A stretch of DNA of 33,971 nucleotides from a virus: positions 1 through 33,971 of IMG/VR virus record IMGVR_UViG_3300049846_000715; one strand, given 5' to 3'. The notes beneath the pieces were generated by a model. That model ran no database searches and was not told the origin of the DNA. It saw only the letters and a program-made list of their open reading frames with translations. The position numbers were made by a program, and so were the translations under genes. Positions 5,118 through 13,286 of the stretch are shown here, one piece after another (positions within the stretch are counted from its first letter, which is position 1; the number at the start of each line of letters is the position of its first letter).

Positions 5118-5528
5118 TTATTCATCAAGCTCAACCTTGAACAATACTCCGTTGAGGGTTTGTTTTACCCAATAGGATAATTCCTCAACTCTTGTGTTAT
5201 CCGTACAGATATACGGCTCAAGCTCAAACTCCTCGGTTTCAAATAACTGTTTAACTTTTTTGTTTTTGTTTTTTAAACCCTCTTTTGAAAACTTGTATTG
5301 CCCTTTATCATCAACAAGGATGATCCCATCCTTATCGGTTGAACAAAGCTCAATGTTTATATCATTGATTTTCTCGTTCAGTTGCTTTTGTACTGCCGAT
5401 AATTTTACTCCTAACTTTGTACAGGCATAAGTAAGTTTATCCTTAATCTCTTTGCCGTTTGTGTCCGTTGTTGGAATTGAGTTCAGGGCTGAAATAAACT
5501 CGTTTAACTTTTCAAATTTGTGTTTCAT
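5118..5528 (-). CDS. Hypothetical phage protein (136 aa)
   Basis: I do not recognise this 136-residue soluble protein. The first half looks helical (L-N-E-F-I-S-A-L-N-S-I). The middle holds a short beta segment (G-I-I-L-V-D-D-K-G-Q-Y-K-F-S-K-E-G), then a lysine-rich linker and an acidic tail. It has its own TAnnTTTG box at 5553-5560 and the conserved CAAAGCAAAATG leader, and it is the first gene of the lysis transcription unit, 9 bp before the next ORF. A lysis-regulatory or late accessory role is possible but unsupported. Confidence 0.6.
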   Translation of the reverse strand: MKHKFEKLNEFISALNSIPTTDTNGKEIKDKLTYACTKLGVKLSAVQKQLNEKINDINIELCSTDKDGIILVDDKGQYKFSKEGLKNKNKKVKQLFETEEFELEPYICTDNTRVEELSYWVKQTLNGVLFKVELDE

Positions 5529-5560
5529 TTTGCTTTGTGTTTTTGGTTTTTACAAATATA
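5526..5560 (-). promoter_or_regulatory. Promoter and leader ahead of the lysis unit
   Basis: Minus strand TATATTTG (5560-5553) matches TAnnTTTG; no TTG is seen 19 nt upstream. The leader ends in CAAAGCAAAATG (5537-5526), a 12-nt string also found at 14846-14835 and 3781-3770, each time including a start codon. Confidence 0.5.
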
Positions 5561-5565
5561 AAAAT

Positions 5566-5901
5566 TTACTGTTCTACTGTTACAGTCATTCCTGTATTTT
5601 CTTCCATTAATTTTTCAGCAACCTTTGTGTAAATTGTTAATGGCAATCCGGCTGCTGCTGTTTCATTGGCAGTTAAAACAACATTGCAATCGGTTATTTT
5701 TGAGCCATTTTCTCCAATAGGCCAAACATTTTCCTTTGCATCTGTTTTTGCCTGAGCATTGATCCACCAATTTATTGAGGATTTTACGTTTAATCCACCC
5801 TGATCGTTGATTGATGGGCTTGTATTTAAAGTTCCTACAATGTTTGTCGCATCTGAACCTCCTATTGAAAGAGGCGTTGAAGTTGTGATTTTTAAGTTCA
5901 T
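5566..5901 (-). CDS. Hypothetical protein next to tail fibre (111 aa)
   Basis: Unrecognised 111-residue protein with many Thr/Ser/Gly and alternating beta pattern (L-K-I-T-T-S-T-P-L-S-I-G-G). It looks like a small structural or fibre-associated protein. It lies 14 bp after the tail-fibre gene in the same direction, so a fibre chaperone or tip protein is a reasonable guess. There is no catalytic motif or membrane segment. Confidence 0.5.
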   Translation of the reverse strand: MNLKITTSTPLSIGGSDATNIVGTLNTSPSINDQGGLNVKSSINWWINAQAKTDAKENVWPIGENGSKITDCNVVLTANETAAAGLPLTIYTKVAEKLMEENTGMTVTVEQ

Positions 5902-5915
5902 GTTTTTATTTTTTA

Positions 5916-7571
5916 TTAAACAATATTTACTACTCCGCTATTATTCCATAAGTCGCCCGAAACAAGTCCCGTTGCGCTTGTTGGTAGGTTCTGCATACGA
6001 ACTCTACCATCGTTCCTAACAGATAAGTTTTGCTGTGTTTCCGCATTATTATAAACTACTAATCCAAAATTTGTTGAAGTTCCATCAGCAACAATTCTCA
6101 ACCTTTTTCCTGATTCGGGGCTATTAGCACCAATTACCCAATCGCCTGCACTATTTGAATTTAACACATAAGCTGAACCATTACGTAATATTCCAAATCC
6201 ACCTGAACTATTAAATCCTGCGCCTTCTGCAATTAGTTCAAAAGATGTTGTACCGCCTGCACCACTATTAAGCAACTTTAATACTGCACCGCTTGTTGTT
6301 GAACCGTTCGCCTCTATTGTTAGTAATGAATCAGCAACATTTGTTCCTGCTTTATATATGTGTAAACTTGTTGATGGCGTTGTTGTGTTTATACCAACAC
6401 TTCCCAATAAATAAGCCTCACCGTTATCCTTTATCGTAAATAAATCCGTTGGCGTGTTGTTCGTTACTTTTAATGCGTATGTTCCGCTTCCTGTGCCTGA
6501 ACCCTTTACATGAACTGCTGCCGATGGCGCTGCTGTGCCTATTCCTAATCTATTGTTTGTATCATCCCAAAAAAAGTTTGTTGAATCTTGTTGTAATACG
6601 TTGCCCGAGCCTTGAAATAAAACTCCTCCTATTGTTCCGCTTGCAATACTTGTTGTTCCTACGGTCAAGCCTCCTCCTCCTGCTGCCTGCCATGTAGCTA
6701 CTCCACTCCCGTCTGTTGTTAAAACAAAACCGTTTGTTTCGTTACCGTCTTTGTAAATCAATCTACGGTCATCTCTTAATTGAAACCAAGGAGTTGGCGT
6801 ATCATTCTCAACCCATAATGAATATGTTGCATTTGATCCTCCTCCTTTTATATGTAATTTACCTGATGCAGTTATTGATGAACCAATGCTTAAACGCCCA
6901 TTTGTTTCAAGTTTCATTTGAGCAACGCCTGATCCAACGTGCCATGTTAAATCTGAACTTGCTCTTGTTTCTCCATATAACCATAATGTTTTCCAATATT
7001 TATTGGATAAAGCAAAAGGACCTCCAAGAGAATATGTATTGTTTGTATCAGGAGCAAAACTGCCTGCAATATAAATTGCAGGATCTCCGGCTGCCTCAGT
7101 TAATAAGGAATCGGTTAAGGATGCAGCTCCTGACCATTTAGGCAACTTGTTTAAAGTTCCTGATCCTGAAACTCCTCCGGCTGCGTTTTGGTTTACCCAA
7201 ACTCCCCCTTGATAGGTTAAAACTTGGCCGTTTACAGGGCTTGATATTGTTACATCAGATAAAGCATTTAAAGCAATTACCTCGGGGCCTACAATAGCGG
7301 ACCAATGAGCAGGATTAAATGTTCCGGTTGTTGCCGTTGTACATTGGTAAATTACTCCCAATTTAATCGCACCCTCTCCAACCTCGTATGATCTTGCTGT
7401 GTTGTACTCTCTTAAATTCAAAAGGGGTTTATCATCAACCCTGTTGATTGACGAATCAATCAAATCGTTAAAGGCTCCACGTATATCAGCCGGAGATATA
7501 TCTCTTGTTGTATTGTCGTTGATTGCCGTTGCTGTGTCGGCAGTTAAATTTGCTTTTGTTTTTATGCTCAT
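5916..7571 (-). CDS. Tail fibre protein with repeated GIG(T)xxPS beta modules
   Basis: A 551-residue virion protein. The N-terminal part (about 1-130) includes N-T-A-R-S-Y-E-V-G-E and likely anchors to the baseplate. After that come repeated units built on R-L-G-I-G-T-A-A-P-S, V-G-I-N-T-T-T-P-S and R-L-S-I-G-S-S, each followed by a short beta hairpin with L-H-I-K or V-H-V-K. This pattern is common in Bacteroidetes phage and surface fibre proteins and suggests a trimeric beta fibre that binds the host. The C terminus is short (N-L-P-T-S-A-T-G-L-V-S-G-D-L-W-N), and I see no S74-type self-cleaving chaperone. It is the last gene of the baseplate block. Confidence 0.75.
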   Translation of the reverse strand: MSIKTKANLTADTATAINDNTTRDISPADIRGAFNDLIDSSINRVDDKPLLNLREYNTARSYEVGEGAIKLGVIYQCTTATTGTFNPAHWSAIVGPEVIALNALSDVTISSPVNGQVLTYQGGVWVNQNAAGGVSGSGTLNKLPKWSGAASLTDSLLTEAAGDPAIYIAGSFAPDTNNTYSLGGPFALSNKYWKTLWLYGETRASSDLTWHVGSGVAQMKLETNGRLSIGSSITASGKLHIKGGGSNATYSLWVENDTPTPWFQLRDDRRLIYKDGNETNGFVLTTDGSGVATWQAAGGGGLTVGTTSIASGTIGGVLFQGSGNVLQQDSTNFFWDDTNNRLGIGTAAPSAAVHVKGSGTGSGTYALKVTNNTPTDLFTIKDNGEAYLLGSVGINTTTPSTSLHIYKAGTNVADSLLTIEANGSTTSGAVLKLLNSGAGGTTSFELIAEGAGFNSSGGFGILRNGSAYVLNSNSAGDWVIGANSPESGKRLRIVADGTSTNFGLVVYNNAETQQNLSVRNDGRVRMQNLPTSATGLVSGDLWNNSGVVNIV

Positions 7572-7582
7572 CTCAATTCGTT

Positions 7583-7864
7583 TTAACTAAAAAAGCCCTC
7601 TGAGAAACCCAAATCAAATGAATAACCATCATTGATGATCGGGTTTGAGGTGTTTATATTTATTTTTTTAAGCAGTAAATCCTGAACCAATTTCAAACTT
7701 GAATCAGGAACATCAACTGTTTTATTGGTAATGTTTCCATTGTTGATGTTTACAAGCTGATCAAGGTTTGATACAACCAAATCAATAACAGATGAAACAT
7801 TGCCATACTTTTGTAAAGCAACATCAAACAAACTTTGCCCATCTGTAACCCTATATTGTGCCAT
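7583..7864 (-). CDS. LysM-domain tail protein (gpX-like)
   Basis: A 93-residue protein whose N terminus (Y-R-V-T-D-G-Q-S-L-F-D-V-A-L-Q-K-Y-G) is a LysM module, as in P2 gpX and other small tail proteins located near the tail tip. The C-terminal half is unassigned. It overlaps the gp25-like gene by 14 bp and precedes the fibre gene, which fits a baseplate or tail-tip role binding peptidoglycan or the hub. Confidence 0.65.
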   Translation of the reverse strand: MAQYRVTDGQSLFDVALQKYGNVSSVIDLVVSNLDQLVNINNGNITNKTVDVPDSSLKLVQDLLLKKININTSNPIINDGYSFDLGFSEGFFS

Positions 7865-8171
7865 TTTTTACCCTTGTAAAATCAATAAAAAATTGATTTG
7901 TTTCGTTGCTAATATTTACATTGATGTTGTTTATCAAATATCCATCATTTGTAAGTTGTGAAACAATATCCGTTTTGAGTTTTCCTGATTGCCCTGAACT
8001 TGATCTGTATAAATCAACCCCAACTCCAAGCAAAGGAAATTCTTTCCAATGCCCTACCCAAGTTCTCAAAATATGTTCAACGTGCTGCTCATCAGATTTG
8101 ATCAACCTGAAATCTCCTCCCAAAATTGAGAGATCATCCGTAAACTCAACATCTTTAACTTGTATAGCCAT
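7851..8171 (-). CDS. GPW/gp25-like baseplate wedge protein
   Basis: A 106-residue protein. The central segment G-D-F-R-L-I-K-S-D-E-Q-H-V, then W-V-G-H-W-K-E-F-P-L-L-G-V-G-V, has the pattern of gp25/gpW/Mu gp46-type baseplate proteins that form the wedge around the hub. Size and position between the spike and LysM genes match. It overlaps the spike gene by 17 bp. Confidence 0.65.
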   Translation of the reverse strand: MAIQVKDVEFTDDLSILGGDFRLIKSDEQHVEHILRTWVGHWKEFPLLGVGVDLYRSSSGQSGKLKTDIVSQLTNDGYLINNINVNISNETNQFFIDFTRVKNGTI

Positions 8172-8670
8172 GTTTAACGGTTTTGTTTTCCAACTCCTGT
8201 TGCTGTGTTATTACCAACTGCTGAGCTGCCCATGATGCTGCTGTTGCTTTCAAGGCTGCTCCTCCATCAGTCGGAACAACTACCCATGATGCAAAGATAG
8301 TTTTTAAGGTATTGAGTTCGTTTTCTAAGGCATTGATTTTGCTTAATAAACTTGTAACAATAACAAGCCCCCCATTTTGATCCCCGTTTAACTCAATGCT
8401 TTTTACCTTTGAATAGGCAACAATTACTCCTGCCGTTGGGGTGTACATTTGAACAACAACAATTGAATCATCTTGAGGGATCAACTTTGTTGCTCCTGAT
8501 AAATCAACAGAAAAACGAGCCTCCGGAACCTCAACCTCCCCGTTTAAAGGATCAACAATACATGATCCATTGCTCTCATTTACTGAGCCGGTTCTAACTT
8601 TCCCAATTATTGTTTTTTGCTCGTTGGCAATCTTTTCAACAAATTGCTTTAAAGCATCATAAAGCTCCAT
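8155..8670 (-). CDS. Baseplate spike or assembly protein (gpV/Mu gp45-like)
   Basis: A 171-residue protein. An N-terminal helix is followed by a beta-rich OB-like region (G-K-V-R-T-G-S-V-N-E-S-N-G-S-C-I-V-D-P) typical of spike proteins, then V-P-E-A-R-F-S-V, and a short helical C-terminal region with a coiled coil (about 110-130). It follows the hub gene by 3 bp, the usual hub-spike order in contractile phages. I see no metal-binding HxH tip. Confidence 0.6.
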   Translation of the reverse strand: MELYDALKQFVEKIANEQKTIIGKVRTGSVNESNGSCIVDPLNGEVEVPEARFSVDLSGATKLIPQDDSIVVVQMYTPTAGVIVAYSKVKSIELNGDQNGGLVIVTSLLSKINALENELNTLKTIFASWVVVPTDGGAALKATAASWAAQQLVITQQQELENKTVKHGYTS

Positions 8671-8673
8671 TTA

Positions 8674-9663
8674 TCAAAGTTTTGTTTCAAGTTCAATCTC
8701 CTGCCTATATCCGTTCACTCCCCATGTATAATTTACTGATTTTATTAAATACAAGCCATTCCTTTCAGGCATAACGATTGAAACCAATGAGGCAACATCT
8801 CCTGAATCAACGTGAGGCTCCCCAAATGTTACAAATGTTCCAATGTAACCGGTATATTTTACCCGATCAAGCTCCCTCTTGGCTGCCTTTTGAACATCCT
8901 CAAATGGTACATTGTAAAGGTTTATAGTTCTCAAATCTCCATCAATATCCCCAAAATAATAAGGCTCCGTTTTCCGGTTATCAGAATAAAAATAATTCAC
9001 TTTAACTCTGATCTTTAAATCCTCCTGAATTTGATACTTTAAATTTGAATCATTGATGATGTTTTGCTCAAACTTAAATACCTGAGTTTTTTGGTTTGCT
9101 ACAATGTAAGGCTCCCCAACGTATAAACCTCCGTTTTCCATCCTTGCAAATAGCCCCTGAGATTTTAACTGCTTTAATACGTTTGATACGTTTGAACCAC
9201 TTGAAACCCTCCAATCTCCAACGGTAATATCAAGAGCCGTAAAGCTGTACCCAACAGGCAAGATTCCTGTTAGTAGTTGTTTTAATGTTACTCCCGTTCC
9301 TGCAAAGGGCCTGCAAGCCATTTGTTTCAATAAAAACATTCCATCCTCGGCCTCAATCTCAATCGGTATCTTTGCATTTACCTGAGAGATATATCCCGAA
9401 AAGATTTGTTTGATCGTTGGAAAGTAACCAAGCCAAACCTCAATTTTATCCCCTCTTTTAAATATTGGTTTTGCCCCGTTTATTATTTGCCTATCCTCAA
9501 GGCCGTTTTTACGGGGAAAAATAATTTTGCAAGTATCTGTTAAGCCATCAAAACCTTTGTTGATCTCAATGTTGTTTGCATAATTCAAAACGGTTTTTGT
9601 TGATCCGGTTTGAGCATCTGATACAATTATTTTACATTCAAGCCTAAGCATTGTTTGAATCAA
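8674..9663 (-). CDS. Baseplate hub protein (gpD/Mu gp44-like)
   Basis: A 329-residue protein with beta-rich N-terminal hub domain (I-N-K-G-F-D-G-L-T-D-T-C-K-I-I-F-P-R) and the typical hub string R-G-D-K-I-E-V-W-L-G-Y, followed by an I-F-S-G-Y-I segment. The C-terminal part contains V-D-S-G-D-V-A-S-L and G-L-Y-L-I-K-S-V-N-Y-T-W-G-V-N-G-Y-R-Q-E, as in late-control D proteins. It closes the tail tube and carries the spike. Length and neighbours fit the Mu/P2 hub. Confidence 0.75.
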   Translation of the reverse strand: MIQTMLRLECKIIVSDAQTGSTKTVLNYANNIEINKGFDGLTDTCKIIFPRKNGLEDRQIINGAKPIFKRGDKIEVWLGYFPTIKQIFSGYISQVNAKIPIEIEAEDGMFLLKQMACRPFAGTGVTLKQLLTGILPVGYSFTALDITVGDWRVSSGSNVSNVLKQLKSQGLFARMENGGLYVGEPYIVANQKTQVFKFEQNIINDSNLKYQIQEDLKIRVKVNYFYSDNRKTEPYYFGDIDGDLRTINLYNVPFEDVQKAAKRELDRVKYTGYIGTFVTFGEPHVDSGDVASLVSIVMPERNGLYLIKSVNYTWGVNGYRQEIELETKL

Positions 9664-10429
9664 TTATTAAACCGTTCTCAAGCTCCTTTTCACTTATTGC
9701 CGTTATCTCAAAAAATTGTAAGTTCCTCCTCCCCTCGGTTTGAGGGAAATTGTAATCAAGGATAACAATTTTATCAATATCAAATATCCTCAAGTAATTA
9801 CTTACCACCTCCAAAGGAACGGGAGCTGATAAATATTTTTTAAAGATATTCATATCCTCAATAGGATATTTATTAGGGTTTGAGGATTCAATATATCCCC
9901 TCATTTTTATTTGATAATCTCCATCTCCAATATATTCCTTTATTGTTCCGTTTCCTCCTGCAATTGGTGTAACAATTACGTTTCTTGTTTGTGTTACCTC
10001 CATCAAAACGGTATTGATCAAAAAGGCATTTGGCTCGTTTTCTCCTTGTGCTTTTATCTCTGTGTTTGAGTTTTGAGTTTTTGCATCAGGCAAAGTTGAG
10101 TTTCCTGTTTCATCAACAGTTGTTGTTTGAATCAGCTCTCCATTTGGGTTTGTTAATATTGTGATATTATCCTTAGCCGTTTTTACTAAATAATATGGTT
10201 TTTTAAAAATGATGTTATCAAAAACATTTGTTCCTAACCTACTAACAGCATCCCTCTCATCCTCCTCCTCAACAATTACATAAGGATATTGATCCTCCTT
10301 TTTTTTCAATCCTCCACTTGGCAAAGAGTAAAATTTACGTTTTATTGCATTTAGTCCGTAACTTTTAAGGATGATCTCGGCCTTGGGTTGAGATAATATT
10401 CCTCCTGTATTTATGATAGGCTCATTCAT
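9644..10429 (-). CDS. Tail/baseplate protein, DUF6046-like
   Basis: A 261-residue protein between the tape measure and the hub. The C-terminal half (about 150-260) has Y-Q-I-K-M-R-G-Y-I-E-S-S-N-P-N-K-Y-P and I-V-I-L-D-Y-N-F-P-Q-T-E-G, which recalls the DUF6046 proteins of Bacteroidetes phages. The N-terminal half is polar and variable. In Mu this slot holds a tail/DNA-circularisation protein (gp43). It overlaps the hub gene by 20 bp. The domain name is from memory of the family and should be confirmed. Confidence 0.55.
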   Translation of the reverse strand: MNEPIINTGGILSQPKAEIILKSYGLNAIKRKFYSLPSGGLKKKEDQYPYVIVEEEDERDAVSRLGTNVFDNIIFKKPYYLVKTAKDNITILTNPNGELIQTTTVDETGNSTLPDAKTQNSNTEIKAQGENEPNAFLINTVLMEVTQTRNVIVTPIAGGNGTIKEYIGDGDYQIKMRGYIESSNPNKYPIEDMNIFKKYLSAPVPLEVVSNYLRIFDIDKIVILDYNFPQTEGRRNLQFFEITAISEKELENGLIIDSNNA

Positions 10430-10433
10430 TTTT

Positions 10434-11903
10434 TTAACGTGCTATGTAATTAACATCATTCAACATTGTAAGCAGGGCCTTTTTAACTTCATCAGCTATT
10501 TTGCTTGCTGATTCTGTTAAATTTTGTGCAACAATCTCTTGAGTTTCAATCAGCTTTCCAATGGTAACATTTATGTTTGTAGCTCTCCGGCTCTCAACAT
10601 CATTCAAAGGAGTTGAAACTCCTGCAACTGTTGTTCCTGCTGCTGCTGTTTTTGGTTTTGATAAACTTGCTTTTGCTGATTCAATGTTCTTGTTTACTAA
10701 TGCCTTTAATGTTTCACTCTCATTCAAACTAATATCAAAGGCATCTGCACTCTTTTGAGTTGCTTTTATGAGCTTTTCACTATTGGCAATATATTCATTT
10801 ATCTTGCTTTTGTTTCCTGTTCCAACAGCCTCATTTAATAGCTGAGTGTTACGATCAAAAAACATGCTGATCCGGTCAAAGGCTCCTCCAAGAGCATTTT
10901 CAACATTCAATGATTCGCCAAATGCTTTTATATCTGATGGCTTAAATCCTGCTGAAAATATCTCATTTACATTTTTGGAGCCTGCCAAGGATTTGAAATC
11001 AATGTTAAAAGCATCAATAAACTTTCCCTTTTCTGAAAAGGCATCCCCTGAAATTATATCATTTATGTTGTTTAAAATTCCGGTTAAACCCTCAACAACA
11101 ACATCAATTGCCGGTTTTACTTTTGTAAATATATTGCTTGCTAATTTTGTAAAGGCATCAGCCATGTTTGAGATTTTTCCTGATGTTGTTTCTGATTGCT
11201 TTTCCATTAAATTGAAAAACAAACCACCCTCCTTTGTCATTCCTTTAAGGGCTTGCTCAACATCATTAAAACCAACCTTGCCATCATGTACCATGTTCAC
11301 AATTTCAGAATCAGCCTTTTTAAAATGCTTAGCTAATGCCGAAACAATTGGAACTCCGGCCTCTGTGAATTGCCTCAATTCATTTCCTGTTAGCTTTGTT
11401 GCTGTTTTAACTTGGCCAAATGCCAAAATCAACTGAGGCAATTTATCTGTTCCAACTCCTGCTGAAATATCTCCCAAAACTTTAAGATCAGGGATAAGGT
11501 TCTCAGCCTCTATTCCATAAGCAAGTAAAGCCTTTGCACCCTGAGCAACATCCTCCAATTCAAAGGGTGTTTTTAGGGCAAAATTTTGTATATCTGAAAT
11601 TAATTTATCACTTCTTTGCTTTGATCCAAGCATTGTTTCAAATGATACTCCAAGTTGTTCAACAAATGAACCTGCATCAAGCACTTTTTTTCCAAACAAT
11701 GTAAGCCCTGAAATAACGGCAGCAGATCCCAAAGCTGAGGCAATCCCTCCTCCTGATGAGCCTTGAGCTTTCATGCCATCCAAAGAGGTTTGAGTTTTTT
11801 TTACTGCATCATTCAGCTTATTTGTTTCTGATGTTGCCGTTTTTATTTTACTCGTAAATAAGTCCTTGAGGCCTACCTCATATACAACCTTTTCCGTTGC
11901 CAT
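10434..11903 (-). CDS. Tail tape measure protein
   Basis: A 489-residue protein that sets tail length and is ejected with DNA. Residues ~50-220 form the tape-measure domain: L-G-V-S-F-E-T-M-L-G-S-K, then F-A-L-K-T-P-F-E-L-E-D-V-A-Q-G-A-K-A-L-L-A, and E-L-R-Q-F-T-E-A-G-V-P-I. The rest is helical and low in complexity. The protein is short for a tape measure: at the usual ~0.15 nm per residue it would span about 70 nm. A hydrophobic segment at ~55-70 may aid membrane passage. Its position downstream of the chaperone and tube genes is canonical. Confidence 0.8.
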   Translation of the reverse strand: MATEKVVYEVGLKDLFTSKIKTATSETNKLNDAVKKTQTSLDGMKAQGSSGGGIASALGSAAVISGLTLFGKKVLDAGSFVEQLGVSFETMLGSKQRSDKLISDIQNFALKTPFELEDVAQGAKALLAYGIEAENLIPDLKVLGDISAGVGTDKLPQLILAFGQVKTATKLTGNELRQFTEAGVPIVSALAKHFKKADSEIVNMVHDGKVGFNDVEQALKGMTKEGGLFFNLMEKQSETTSGKISNMADAFTKLASNIFTKVKPAIDVVVEGLTGILNNINDIISGDAFSEKGKFIDAFNIDFKSLAGSKNVNEIFSAGFKPSDIKAFGESLNVENALGGAFDRISMFFDRNTQLLNEAVGTGNKSKINEYIANSEKLIKATQKSADAFDISLNESETLKALVNKNIESAKASLSKPKTAAAGTTVAGVSTPLNDVESRRATNINVTIGKLIETQEIVAQNLTESASKIADEVKKALLTMLNDVNYIAR

Positions 11904-11906
11904 TAT

Positions 11907-11984
11907 TTAAGTTTTATCCCTATTCTTAGGGGGTTGAACCTTGAGCAAAGCACACTCATAAACATCCCCCGTTGAATAGGTTTT
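11907..11984 (-). other. In-frame open extension after the TAA of the 128-aa ORF
   Basis: Immediately after the TAA at 11987-11985 the same frame stays open for 25 codons to a second TAA (11909-11907). It encodes K-T-Y-S-T-G-D-V-Y-E-C-A-L-L-K-V-Q-P-P-K, which looks like normal protein. There is no ATG in this frame. It may be a C-terminal piece lost to a point mutation, reached by readthrough, or chance. Confidence 0.3.
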
Positions 11985-12371
11985 TTATTTTTCATCCTTT
12001 TCAATTGCCTTTATGCTGTGATTTTTCTCAAATAAATTTAAGAATTTATCAAATGCAATTCCCCATTTTGTTAGGTAAGTAACAAGTTTATTTTTACCAA
12101 TTACTGATGAGATCGTTTCATCAGGATTTCCAAACTTTGCATTGCTCTCCGGTTTTATCAGTAAATCATTGAATAAGTATTTTGCAACAACATTCCCCAA
12201 TTGATCAATTGCAATTGCTAAATCCTTATAATGGGCTGTTGATTCCTTAAATGAACTGTATCTCATTGCTGAATAAAACAACAACAAAGGAGAAAACAAA
12301 AGCATTGCAGCCCTTGCAATAAAACAAACCAAAAACCAAAAAAACAATTTTATCATTTCATTAAGTCGCAT
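11985..12371 (-). CDS. Membrane-anchored phage protein upstream of tape measure (128 aa)
   Basis: Unrecognised 128-residue protein with one or two N-terminal hydrophobic segments (about 8-35, L-F-F-W-F-L-V-C-F-I-A-R-A-A-M-L-L-F). A helical soluble part follows (Y-K-D-L-A-I-A-I-D-Q-L-G-N-V). It ends E-K-D-E-K-TAA. The frame then continues open for 25 more codons, so the stop may be a recent mutation or a readthrough site. It overlaps the next gene upstream by 19 bp. Confidence 0.5.
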   Translation of the reverse strand: MRLNEMIKLFFWFLVCFIARAAMLLFSPLLLFYSAMRYSSFKESTAHYKDLAIAIDQLGNVVAKYLFNDLLIKPESNAKFGNPDETISSVIGKNKLVTYLTKWGIAFDKFLNLFEKNHSIKAIEKDEK

Positions 12372-12613
12372 AATTTTGAATATAAAAGATCATTATCTGT
12401 TATCTCTACTCCATCAATGCTATCAACATATTCATGTTTGAGTACAAAGTTTTTTGAATCGGACCAAATAACTTCAACCCCTTTATTGTCGATCATTTTG
12501 CAAACAGATCGGGCCTGAGTTCTCTTGAGTTTAACCCTGTTCCATTCTGCTGAGGCATCATTGAACTCAACATAAATAAAATCAACATCTGATGTAATTA
12601 CTATAAAAGCCAT
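12353..12613 (-). CDS. Hypothetical small phage protein (86 aa)
   Basis: Unrecognised 86-residue acidic protein with predicted beta strands at the N terminus (F-I-V-I-T-S-D-V-D-F-I-Y-V-E-F). It sits in the tail block between a putative structural protein and the membrane-anchored ORF. No motif is visible. Confidence 0.5.
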   Translation of the reverse strand: MAFIVITSDVDFIYVEFNDASAEWNRVKLKRTQARSVCKMIDNKGVEVIWSDSKNFVLKHEYVDSIDGVEITDNDLLYSKLCDLMK

Positions 12614-12617
12614 GTTT

Positions 12618-13286
12618 TTAAATTTGTGCTAAATCAAACCCCGTTGCAAATGCCGTAAACTCCCCAACTTGGCTAAGATCATCATTTACCTGAATAATTA
12701 TTTTTTGATCAGCCGATTGCCTTAGCCTTATACCCCATTGAAATCCAAAGGCTCTACGTACATCCAATACAGGAAAATATCCATGCAATGTATTTACTCC
12801 GGTTCCCGATATACTACCAACCTTAAAAGCATCATTGCCCGTACCAAAGGCAGGATTCCCCAACGATAATCTTATAAATTCAAAGTTTGTTTTTAAACCG
12901 GCTCCCTGTTGGAATGGTATTCTCCCTTTTTCCGTTTCATAGTAAATTTTAACTCCATTTGTTAAGGCAGCAGCCAATCCTGCAAATACGTTCAATGTAA
13001 CTGATCCGCTTGAATTGTCGGCAATGGTAAATGCAAGGCTTGTAATATATCTATCCCCTGTTTGAGCTGAAACAATACTGAACTCTTGAGGTGTAACTGA
13101 TCCGTTCACGTTCATGTTTGTTGATCCTGTGATCAATCCATTTGAGGAAAACAATTGGGCAAAAGGGATTTGATCATCTCGGGTTGATACTGTTGGAATT
13201 GGAATTGCTTTAACGAGCAAAGCATTATCCTCATCAACCTTGGCCGATCTCCTACTGAAAAAATCTGATATTTGAATCCTTAGCAT
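12618..13286 (-). CDS. Putative virion structural protein (222 aa)
   Basis: A 222-residue beta-rich protein with no catalytic motif. It is rich in Gly/Ser/Thr and contains segments such as T-L-N-V-F-A-G-L-A-A-A-L-T-N-G-V and G-I-R-L-R-Q-S-A-D-Q-K-I-I-I-Q. It shares its start codon region with the next ORF upstream (abutting at 13286), suggesting coupled translation. Such proteins between chaperone and tape measure in Bacteroidetes phages are likely minor tail or decoration components. Confidence 0.5.
   Translation of the reverse strand: MLRIQISDFFSRRSAKVDEDNALLVKAIPIPTVSTRDDQIPFAQLFSSNGLITGSTNMNVNGSVTPQEFSIVSAQTGDRYITSLAFTIADNSSGSVTLNVFAGLAAALTNGVKIYYETEKGRIPFQQGAGLKTNFEFIRLSLGNPAFGTGNDAFKVGSISGTGVNTLHGYFPVLDVRRAFGFQWGIRLRQSADQKIIIQVNDDLSQVGEFTAFATGFDLAQI

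Noticed and set aside
6716-7141. 141-codon plus-strand open frame inside the tail-fibre gene
   Set aside because: It lies wholly opposite the well-supported fibre gene, its residues are low-complexity Leu/Gln/Arg, and no promoter or start context is present.
5566-7571. Diversity-generating retroelement target in the fibre gene
   Set aside because: No reverse transcriptase, template repeat or clustered adenine-variable region is visible in the window.
7583-7605. GGGCTTTTTT as a terminator at the end of the LysM gene
   Set aside because: No pairing arm is present; it is simply the codons for the last residues (E-G-F-F).
10846-11436. 196-codon plus-strand open frame in the tape measure gene
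   Set aside because: Fully antisense to a clear tape measure protein; its composition looks like a codon-bias shadow.
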